Positions 1-8,600 of a stretch of 16,232 bases of DNA are shown one piece after another (position 1 is the first letter of the stretch; the number at the start of each line of letters is the position of its first letter). The stretch covers positions 22,467-38,698 of the forward strand of contig DJFN01000146.1 of NCBI GenBank assembly GCA_002432085.1. Reading direction: 5' to 3'. Below the pieces are notes generated by a model, which saw only the letters and a program-made list of their open reading frames with translations, searched no databases and was not told the origin of the DNA. Origin of the DNA: Flavobacteriales bacterium UBA5871. GTDB lineage: Bacteria; Bacteroidota; Bacteroidia; Flavobacteriales_D; Crocinitomicaceae. The position numbers and the translations under genes were made by a program.

Positions 1-286
1 CACCTTTCTCGCACAACTGTTTGTTGCTGTAAAACGATTCGAACAGGCCGTGAAGGAGCTGTCCGGAGCTTCCGCCCTGCGTTCCGATCACTCGCTGAGC
101 TTTGTACCAGTAATAAATCTTATCTGATTGGTGGTGCTTAACGCCTTTTTTGTCAGGATCGAGTACGGTGAACTGCATGGAAAGTCCGTCCTGTTTCATG
201 TTATGTCGCACCGACAGATCGATGGGATCCTGGGCGGTGGCAATAAACGACAAAAGCAGGAATAACAAGATGGTGAGGCTTTTCAT
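1..286 (-). CDS. Secreted MORN/YwqK-type repeat protein, N-terminal part (cut by window edge)
   Basis: This reading frame starts at the ATG complementary to 284-286 and runs off the left edge after 95 codons. The first 20 residues (MKSLTILLFLLLSFIATAQD) form a signal peptide with likely cleavage before Gln19. The mature part contains KIYYWYKAQRVIGTQGGSSG followed by QLLHGLFESFYSNKQLCEKG. From memory this resembles Bacteroidota proteins annotated as 'toxin-antitoxin system YwqK family antitoxin', which continue into MORN-like repeats of the form 'G-x-F-x-x-G-x-x-x-G-x-W'. The FYSNKQL-x-x-KG stretch looks like the first such repeat. The antitoxin label in that family is poorly supported. With a signal peptide, an envelope or secreted role is more likely. 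The gene is divergent from the RHS operon, so no shared function can be inferred. Its C-terminal part is outside the window. Confidence 0.75.
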   Translation of the reverse strand, partial: MKSLTILLFLLLSFIATAQDPIDLSVRHNMKQDGLSMQFTVLDPDKKGVKHHQSDKIYYWYKAQRVIGTQGGSSGQLLHGLFESFYSNKQLCEKG

Positions 287-306
287 AAAGTAATTCAAAC
301 GGCTGA

Positions 307-314
307 CAAAATTA
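307..314 (-). promoter_or_regulatory. Candidate -7 promoter box of the minus-strand gene
   Basis: On the minus strand the sequence TAATTTTG matches the Bacteroidota -7 consensus TAnnTTTG exactly. It lies about 20 bases upstream of the ATG at 286, which would give a short leader of roughly 15 bases. No clear TTTG-type -33 element is visible at the expected distance upstream, so this is only a candidate. Confidence 0.35.
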
Positions 315-375
315 AGGATTTGTTTCCACAGTTTCGGAGTGGGCAGGCGTTAAATAGAAGTCCGATGTGGAATAG

Positions 376-384
376 TTATACACA
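376..384 (+). promoter_or_regulatory. DnaA-box-like site TTATACACA
   Basis: The nine bases match the DnaA box consensus TTATnCACA exactly. A second box-like sequence with one mismatch lies 35 bases downstream in opposite orientation (420-428), and a weaker one (two mismatches) lies upstream at 322-330. A single perfect box is expected by chance now and then. It is the clustering in an AT-rich intergenic region that makes it worth listing. Confidence 0.4.
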
Positions 385-419
385 GCATAAATGAGAAATT
401 ATACAGATTGTTAACAACC

Positions 420-428
420 TGTGGAAAA
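420..428 (-). promoter_or_regulatory. DnaA-box-like site, one mismatch
   Basis: The plus strand reads TGTGGAAAA, which on the minus strand is TTTTCCACA. This differs from TTATCCACA at one position. It points towards the perfect box at 376-384, and a 10-base palindrome, TTGTTAACAA, lies between them at 408-417. Confidence 0.3.
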
Positions 429-564
429 CGGATTTATAATACTGAAGTTCAGCTAATTACTCCGGTTTTATTTGCGATATCAAAGATTTTTAGTTATTCG
501 CAAAGCAGCTTGCTGATACTCTGTAAATTGGATTTTTAAATGATTAGTAAAACGCTTTTGGAGA

Positions 565-581
565 TCGTAAATTATTTACGA
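565..581. repeat. 17-base palindrome, possible operator
   Basis: TCGTAAAT-T-ATTTACGA is a perfect inverted repeat with 8-base arms and a single central base. This size and symmetry are typical of a dimeric regulator's binding site. It lies in the middle of the divergent intergenic region, about 320 bases before the operon start codon. It is not followed by a T-run and has a one-base loop, so it is not a terminator. No regulator gene is present in the window. Confidence 0.4.
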
Positions 582-600
582 AGGTTAGGATCTAGCTTTG

Positions 601-623
601 CTCATTCAAAAGTTGAAAATGAG
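601..623. repeat. Imperfect AT-rich stem-loop
   Basis: CTCATTCAA pairs with TTGAAAATGAG across an AAG loop, leaving two bulged A residues on the right arm. The stem is poor in G and C and is not followed by a T-tract, so it is unlikely to be an intrinsic terminator. It could simply reflect AT-rich composition. Confidence 0.2.
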
Positions 624-847
624 TTTAAATGTTGAAAAAACGATCCGTTATGAATGACTAAAGTATTTTAACATTGCACTGTGATGCCACCTAAGCAGGT
701 TTGCCACCTATTCCCTGGTCTCACAAATTGATATACATGGTATTCTGCCGTTTTGGCGGATGCAGGTTTGTGTTACACCTATGAAAACTAATTTATTGAA
801 CTGGCTGCCGCTACCAGCTGTAAGCCCACCGACTGTTAACCATCAAG

Positions 848-863
848 GCATGCATCTGCATGC
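848..863. repeat. 16-base palindrome just upstream of the RHS operon
   Basis: GCATGCA-TC-TGCATGC is a perfect inverted repeat with 7-base arms and a two-base centre. It ends 36 bases before the start codon at 900, so it probably lies in the 5' leader or the promoter of the operon. It may act as a protein-binding site or a small leader hairpin. No T-run follows it. Confidence 0.35.
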
Positions 864-899
864 TTCCCTCTTATATTATTCATCTTTAACTCAACCATC

Positions 900-2630
900 A
901 TGCGTTCATTTCTCAGGAAAGCCTGGTTACTGTTGTTACTTATAGGCACGACCAGTTACGGGCAAGTCACGAAGGATAGTATCTCAGCGAGTCAGGACAT
1001 TTATGTCAATTATACCTCGCAGGCGACTTCCAACACAACCAACCTTTTGACAAGGGTTACAACAGTATCGAGTAATTACGACCGGATTGCGCTCCAATTC
1101 AACATCGCATCTCTTGTTCCGCCCGGTGCTGTAATCGTTTCGGCAAAACTGAAACTCACAACTTCAGCACCCGAAAATATCACAAGTTTGATATTGCAAA
1201 CGATCACCAACAGCTGGACAGAGGCTTCCAATCCATACACACCGACAACAACTACGACCGGTCAGGTGACCACGTCGACTTTAGTCGGCTCACAACGGAC
1301 TTTCGATGTAAAGAACCTGGTTCAGGCAATCGTATCCGGTGGAACCAATAACGGGTGGCTGGTTTACTGCAATCCTGAGACGTCGACGACAGCTGGTAAC
1401 AGTTACCGCAGCCGACACGTGTCTCCTACAACGGCGCGTCCGTGGCTGGTGATCGAGTGGTATACGCCCTACAAAATCACTACGGCTACGATCAATCATA
1501 CGAGTTCCATTGGTACTAGTGACGGTTCCGTTGCTGTAACTTTTACAGGCGGTTCAGGCAATCCGAATACTTCTTACGAATGGCGCAACTCGGCGGGAAC
1601 ACTGATCACATCAGGTACCGGAACAACCGTTCCTACGTTAACCGGCAGAGCTTATGGCTGGTATGGCCTTAAGCTGAAAGGAACGATCGATTCCACCTAT
1701 ATGGCCTTTCTGATCGGCGTGGATTGCGAAGTCGTACCGATTACGTTTGCCCCGGGGCCGGAGTATGTGGATGATGCTAACGTCTCTTCCGCCCCCCTAT
1801 TAGTCAATACCAATTCCGGATCGAGCGCACAATCTTCAGCCAGTATTGTCAATACTGGTTTGCTTATTTTACAAGGAACAACCAAAAATCTTACCCGTTT
1901 CAGACTCTGGATGGATAACAACCTGAATCCGGTTCAGTCGAAGCTTTATCTGACCGGTTACAGCCACACTACTACAGGAACCAACTCATCGAAGCTGGAT
2001 TGGATCACTCAGGATTGGATGGAATACCTCGTAAGCTGGAACAACGCTCCAACCAACAGTACTGCAATCACCATTCCATTGACAAATGTGACGACCGCGG
2101 CGCAGAATCAGGTGATCGAAACAGCACCGTTCTGGTATCAGTGGAAACTGGACAATACACAGAATTATGGAATGATCCTGAGTGTAGCAAATGCAGGTAC
2201 GACGCAAACCTACAATTCTTCGGATGCCTCTACGGTTGCCAATCGCCCGAAAATCGAGTTCCTGATCGACGATGCGACCTGCGACCGGACGAACTACACG
2301 ATTTTCAAACGGGAAATCGATGCAGGCTACGCGCCGACATTCAAAGGCAAGCTGAAGTTTTACTTCGTGGAAGAATACACTATCGATCCCGGGAAGAAAA
2401 TTCCACTTTCGCTTTACGATGAGAACAATGTGCTGATCGCAGCTATCGATGTGAACGGAGCAGCTATTTCAGGTAAACCGTTGCTTCCGGCTTTCAACTA
2501 CACTTTCGACGATAACCGTCAGGTACTGAATCTTACCAGTTACGGGCTAACAACAGGGAAATTCTACATCCTGCAGCTCACGCACGATAACGGAACGAAG
2601 GAATACATCAAATTCATTTATACCAATTAA
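900..2630 (+). CDS. Secreted DNRLRE-domain protein, first gene of the RHS operon
   Basis: This 576-residue protein begins with a signal peptide (residues 1-21, hydrophobic run WLLLLLIG, likely cleavage before Gln22). The start at 900 is chosen because it opens directly into that peptide. Residues about 28-188 form a DNRLRE/CBM96-like beta-sandwich: a paired-strand opening, RIALQFNIASL, the strand VSAKLKL, NSWTEAS, a DVKNLVQAIVSGG strand-helix and the closing RPWLVIEW. Residues about 190-272 look like a SprB/Ig-type repeat with GSVAVTFTGGSG. Residues about 284-457 are a second, more divergent DNRLRE domain (RFRLWMD, QDWMEYLVSWNNAP, ANRPKIEFLI). The last 115 residues contain FKREIDAGYAPTFKGKLKF and finish as LTTGKFYILQLTHDNGTKEY followed by IKFIYTN. 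That tail recurs in Bacteroidota RHS loci and resembles a type IX sorting domain. DNRLRE modules are thought to bind carbohydrate, so a surface or adhesive role is inferred. The next gene starts 11 bases after the stop. Confidence 0.85.
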   Translation: MRSFLRKAWLLLLLIGTTSYGQVTKDSISASQDIYVNYTSQATSNTTNLLTRVTTVSSNYDRIALQFNIASLVPPGAVIVSAKLKLTTSAPENITSLILQTITNSWTEASNPYTPTTTTTGQVTTSTLVGSQRTFDVKNLVQAIVSGGTNNGWLVYCNPETSTTAGNSYRSRHVSPTTARPWLVIEWYTPYKITTATINHTSSIGTSDGSVAVTFTGGSGNPNTSYEWRNSAGTLITSGTGTTVPTLTGRAYGWYGLKLKGTIDSTYMAFLIGVDCEVVPITFAPGPEYVDDANVSSAPLLVNTNSGSSAQSSASIVNTGLLILQGTTKNLTRFRLWMDNNLNPVQSKLYLTGYSHTTTGTNSSKLDWITQDWMEYLVSWNNAPTNSTAITIPLTNVTTAAQNQVIETAPFWYQWKLDNTQNYGMILSVANAGTTQTYNSSDASTVANRPKIEFLIDDATCDRTNYTIFKREIDAGYAPTFKGKLKFYFVEEYTIDPGKKIPLSLYDENNVLIAAIDVNGAAISGKPLLPAFNYTFDDNRQVLNLTSYGLTTGKFYILQLTHDNGTKEYIKFIYTN

Positions 2631-2641
2631 GCGTAACCACC

Positions 2642-5600
2642 ATGAGATTATTAATGCATACAGATAAACCGCTGTTCAAGGCATTGAACGTGACAGTGCT
2701 TTATGCGATGTTGCTGAACAGCTTCGCGCCGGTATCCTATGCCGCTGCGTCGAATTTTCCTTTAAAAGGAGGACAAAGGGAAAGAATTCTGCCAGGTATT
2801 TCTATTGAAGCTCCGGTTTTAGCCGAACAACCTGCTTCTGGAGTTGAACAGCCTGAGCAAACGAACTTTATTACCGAACAACCTGATAAGCTTTCAACAG
2901 GAATTCAGGAAGCTGATGCCGTTTCGTTAGCCGTAACAGGCGGTCCGAGTCAAGCTGAAAGTTCCGGGTTTTCACTCGGTTCAACCGACGGAATGGTGGA
3001 TAAATTTACCGGTGATTTCAATTACAGTATTCCACTGGCTGACATTGAAGGCTATCCGATCGTATTGAACTACAATTCGAATGTAGGAATGAACTCGGAA
3101 GCTTCATGGGTAGGTTTAGGCTGGGATCTGAACGTTGGCTCCGTTTCGCGTGAGATGCGCGGTCTGCCGGATGAATTCAACGGTGAACAAACCATTAACC
3201 GGACGTTTAATCAGGCAGAAGATTTTACTACCGGAAAAAAACTGGGAGTATTTGCCGGTGGCGGTGTTGAGCTGTTTGGTTTTTTTACTCCCAGCGTTCA
3301 GGTAACGGCGCTTTGGGGGAAATACGATAATACCTACCTTGGAATAGGTAAAACCTTCGATTTCAGCATTGGAGCTTCCGTATCTATTACAGGAGATGAC
3401 GGTTTATTTATTGCGCCATCTTTCGGTTTCGGCTATTCGTCCGATAGCAAGCGTGGTATTGGAAAAGGCCATTCATTCGGTGTTGCAGCCGGAATGGAAT
3501 CCGAAGTAAATAATAACTATTCCGTTGGCCTTACATTTGGAAAAAATTCCAATTCACGCCTTGGTCTCACTGAGCGCACAGTTGGCCTGGATATCTCGAA
3601 AGAATTCAAGAACAAGGGTGTTGAGCTCTCCTACGGTACAAGTACTTCGATTACTTACGGAACAACGACTGCTGTCCCAAGCACACGCTTCAATTCTTAT
3701 GCTGAAACAAAGTCCAGTGGCATTGAATTGTATGCAGGACAAGGAAACAACCTCTGGAATTACCGCGTTGGCCTTAAGACCCAATGGACCAATACCGAAG
3801 TAAATCGTTTGACATTGGGCTCCGGCCAGGTGCTCAGACAACCTGCGATCGGTTATTTTCATAACGGTAAACGTGCGGCCTGGGAACCGCCTGCATCTGT
3901 TTATACGACGGCATTACCATTGATGGATTTTAACCGTGCGAACGATTACGAGTTCTCCCAGAATATGACCAACCTGCCGTTTTCTATCCAGACATACGAC
4001 GTCTTCCGTGTAAATGCCAGCGGTCTGAATGCTACATTCCGGGGACGAAGACATGATATAGGAACGTATTATGATCCGACAACGACCAGCGATAACTATG
4101 TAGACGGAGTGAACGGAAAACTGGGTGCGCTGTTTCCATTGCCCCCAGCTCCACCGCTCATCGTAAAGATCGAGGTCGGTTTATCGGATGTATCTTCTAC
4201 AGGTGATATTACCTCTGGAAAACTGGGGGCTAATGGTGGGTCGACTAATGCACTCGAGTTTGCAACAGAGGGTAAAGGAAATAACTTCGACTCCCGCATT
4301 TACTTCAAAGGAGTAGGTGAGATGACTCCCGAAGATATGGACGATTTTACGGCGCTCGGTGCTGTTGAGCCGGTTCGTTTTGCTATGAGCGAGGTTTCTA
4401 ACGAAGAAATTCAGCTTACAACAAGTATGAAAGGTAAGCAAGGTTTTACAGGAACAGCCAGCAGCACTACTCTGAATCAAAAAGAGGATTTCGTACAGGC
4501 CACCTGGTACGAACCTTATACAGCCGAGCAATACAGCACTAAGAGAGGGAACTATGGATTTTATACTGTAAACGATTTCCCGGCAACGGGCAGCAATATC
4601 AATTCGGTAACACGTAACAGCAATGCTGTCAATAACAACGCCAACTCGAAAAATCACCTTTCAGCTGTCGAAGTCACTAATACATCGGGTATTCGCTATG
4701 TGTTCGGTATACCTGCCTACGATCTGATGAGCTCACAGGTGAGCTTTTGTGCAACAGGTATTACACCGGCGGCAGGTAGCGGTGTTTGTACTTATAGTGC
4801 AGGCGATAATACCATTGGTAATACCCGTGGCATTTCTCATTACTACGATCGTACGGATGTGCCTGCTTATGCGCATTCGTTCCTGCTCACTGAAATGCTC
4901 AGCTCCGACTATATTGACCGCACGAATAACGGTCCGACGCTGGATGACGTGGGTAGCTACTTTAAGTTCAACTATGCGCGCGCATATGGTGACGGATCGG
5001 GACAACAGCGCTACAAATGGAAGTCTCCAATGGGTGTCAATAAGGCTATGTTCACGCAGGGTATGATGGGAACTACTTCGGACGATGCTGCAAATTACAG
5101 CTACGGTGAGAAAGAAGTCTGGTACATCCATTCTGTCGAATCACGGAATATGGTCGCAGAATTTCATCTGACAAAACGATTGGATGCGTATGGAGTCAGT
5201 AACGAAACAGGCATTATCGATACAAGCCTTTCATTGAAAAAGCTGGAAAAAATTGTTATTTACAACCTTTCCGAGCGAATGGGACCGAACGGTGCGAATG
5301 CAGTGCCATTGCAAGTCATCGAATTTGAATATACCTACGAGCTTTGCAAAAACTATCCCTCCAATATTAATACCGGGGTTTTGCCTGCAGAATCGGGGAA
5401 ACTGACACTGACGAAGATCCGTTCTTACACCGGAGCTTCGACTGAGATGGGATTGTACAATTACGAGTTTAAGTACGATGCAACGAACAACCCGAATTTC
5501 AGCTACGATAACAGCGATGCTTGGGGTAATTACAAGCTTTCAACAGCTGCAAAACCAAACAATCTGCTTCCTTATCCTGCTCAAACTGAAACGGAGGCAA

Positions 5601-8600
5601 ATGCATCTGCGAAATCATGGCGATTGATTGAAGTGAAAACACCTACGAACGGAACACTTCAGGTTAGCTATGAAGCAGATAACTATGCTACAGTACAGGA
5701 TCAACGTGTAATGAAGCATATGGATATCAAAGCCATGACGAATATTGCCGAATTCAATGAAATTCAGGCACTGTCGACGTGGAACATCACCACCAGCACG
5801 AAAGTATATAAGACATTCTCCAAAAACCTGAGTGGCTATGGTGGATCGATTACTTCGCTACAAGATTACATGGAGCAGTTCGGAAAAATGGATATTACAC
5901 ATGTTCCGAACAACATCATCATATTTAAGCTGGATGAGCCGGTTTCTGATGCAATGTCAAAAGAAGACGCGGGCGAGTTAGTGCGGAAAAAATATTTTGT
6001 CGATTCCGCTGCTCACATTACGCTGAGAGAACTGTACATCAAATTGCATGTCAATGTTAAAGGAAGCGTACAGGAATTCCTGCCAACCTTCTGCCGTATT
6101 TCCAATACTTGGTCAACAACACCGGTCATCGGAGTCATGCCAAAATTAAATGTCGGATCTGGTTACGAATATGGTTATGTCGTTATTGATCCGGCTTTGG
6201 TGGAAGAAGAATCCGATCATCCGGTTGTGATCAACAGTCTACAGCGCTCAGCTTTGGAATTTATTCGACGTAACCTCCAGGATGTACTTTATGGATCCTG
6301 TCCAACCTGTGTACCTAATGACTGGCTGGATAAAGCTGTTGCAAAAAAAGGTGACGATGTGAACAGAGCCATGGCTGATCGTGGTTGGGGATCAGAGATC
6401 ATTACCGATTATACATCTGTCCGGTTGTATATTCCTTCAAATAAGAAATTCGGTGGAGGGTCACGTGTAAAATCACTCACCTACAAAGATAACTGGCTCG
6501 CGATTTCAGGCGAATACGATGGCGTTTACACGTGGAATTATGAATATCCTGCCCGTGCAAAATCGTTGGGTAATGCTTCCTTTGAGCCGCAAACGATGAT
6601 TGATGAATGTGCGCTTTATATGTGGGAAACTTATGTAAATGTTGCTGAGAAATTTCCGGATGAAACAAAATTTACACCGACGCCAATAACATCGTTGCTG
6701 TTCCCGGCTCCGGTTGTCGGCTATGAGCAGGTGAAGCTAAGTATGAGCGGTACGGCCAATCTGGGCTATTCACTCACAGAGTTCCATACATCCCGCACCC
6801 ATCCTGTATTTGAAGATGCGACACAGCTCGATCACAGCGCTGAAACTCACAAACCGCATAATCTGCTGACCGGTAAAACAACAGATCGTTATGGCCTTTC
6901 ACAAGGATATGTCATTCATACAAATGATTTCCACGGACGTCAGCACCAGAAAATGGTGTACGACATCGACGAAGCGGAAGATGCACAGCCGGTTCTTCAG
7001 ACGCGTGAAACCTTTCATTATGTAGGCAATGATAACAAAATCAGCATGAGCGATCGTGTGGGAACGATCCGTCCGGAACGCGTTTCCCTGGAATACGATA
7101 TGCATGCCGACAGTCGTTATGTTGAAAACAGCTACCTGCATGAAGAAATAGGATTGAGCCTGAAGGTACGTATCCTCGGAGCGCCACCTTATGTAATTCC
7201 AATCCCGGTTCCGAGCTACTATAAAACGTCACGCACAGAAGGGTTCTATGCACATACGTTTATTAAACATCTCAATACTTCAGCTATTGTGAAAAGCGTT
7301 GAAACGGAGACTTTAGGTTCCATCAACAGCGCCGAAAACCTGGTCTTTGACCGTTATTCAGGCGAAGTAATCATGAGCGCAACCAAAGATGAGTACGATG
7401 ACTCCCTGTTTACATTGGCTTATCCGGCTCACTGGGCATATCATGAGCTCATGGACATTGCAGCGTCTAAGAACAATCCGGTTGTAACAGCAGTGCTGAC
7501 GGCTGATGGAGGTATTACGACAGACGTTTACAACAAGCTCTCACCGGGCGATTATGTAAAGATCACCAGTATCGTCGGAAACCCGCAGGTGTGGATTGCT
7601 AAACGCAATGCGTGGACGAATAACCAGAAGCTGTATCTGATGAAAATCGACGGAACAGCGTATCTGCCTTCTGCCGGCACACATACCCTGGAAATTGTTA
7701 CGACCAACAGAAGCAATCGTATCGTTGAAACAATGCAAACCATTTTTTCGAAGAAACGTCCGACATACTTCCAGTCATCGCAGGAACGTATCCAGATGGC
7801 TCCTACGGAGGTGATTTCCGCGAGCGTAAACAGCTACAACGACCGTAACAACTTTCAGTGCTTTTCAAACGGTCCTGAAAAACCAGGTGAGAACAAAGAA
7901 GTGGAAATGAATAACACTGCAAATCCATATTCTTTTGGTGCCCGGGGCGATTTGGTATTGGAATCTGTTTATACATGGCAGTCGGAGCGAATCAATGCTA
8001 CCCACGCCTATAAAACCCGCTTCGACGGAACGTATACTTCCTATATTAATTTCTACAGACCGGATGTTAACGGTGTATGGCGACAGATTTCACAAACTCA
8101 GCACCCGGATTATTCGGCCTACAATGCCGGAAGTCCTAAATGGCGCAAGCAGGCACAATTGCTGGCGTTCGATCAGTTTGGTAAACCGATCGAAGCCCGT
8201 GATCAGATTCAGGTCCGTTCGGCGATACTGTACGGTTATGACAGAAGCCTCAATATTGTTCCGGTTGGGAAAGCAGTAAATGCCCGCCAGCAGGAAATAG
8301 CGTTTGATGGCTTTGAGGACTATTCCTATCATAAAACCTTTACCAATGGCTGGGGCGTTACCAATCCGCATTTTGATTTCAAAAGCTCTCCGGGAGGAAC
8401 GATTGACAGCACTTTACGTCATAGCGGACTTTACAGCTTAAAAGTATTGACCGGAAATACCGCCAGTGTCACCAAAGCTGCAGGAATTGTCTGCGATGCT
8501 TCTTCGGTCAACGACTCATTGGTAAACCGTTTCAGGGTATTGAGCTGTAACTGTATAAAAGATTTCGAGCCAACACCGGGCGATTATATCATCAGCGGCT

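Larger units (their letters stand above)
287..899. other. Divergent AT-rich intergenic region without a convincing gene
   Basis: This stretch of 613 bases separates the minus-strand MORN-type gene from the plus-strand RHS operon. It is clearly richer in A and T than the flanking genes, especially from about 385 to 670. Short reading frames inside it have no family resemblance, no plausible start context and no signal peptide. It holds DnaA-box-like sequences (322-428), a 17-base palindrome (565-581), an imperfect stem-loop (601-623) and a 16-base palindrome just ahead of the operon (848-863). The operon promoter must lie here, but no -33/-7 pair could be assigned with confidence. Confidence 0.7.

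Noticed and set aside
601..623. Intrinsic terminator
   Set aside because: The stem is AT-rich, has a bulge and is not followed by a T-tract. The divergent gene arrangement also gives no reason for a terminator here.
760..945. 61-codon plus-strand reading frame overlapping the start of the DNRLRE gene
   Set aside because: It has no family resemblance or signal peptide, its start context is poor, and it runs 46 bases into a clearly coding gene in another frame.
2000..2422. 140-codon plus-strand reading frame inside the DNRLRE gene
   Set aside because: It overlaps the second DNRLRE domain in another frame and has a low-complexity, unrecognisable product.
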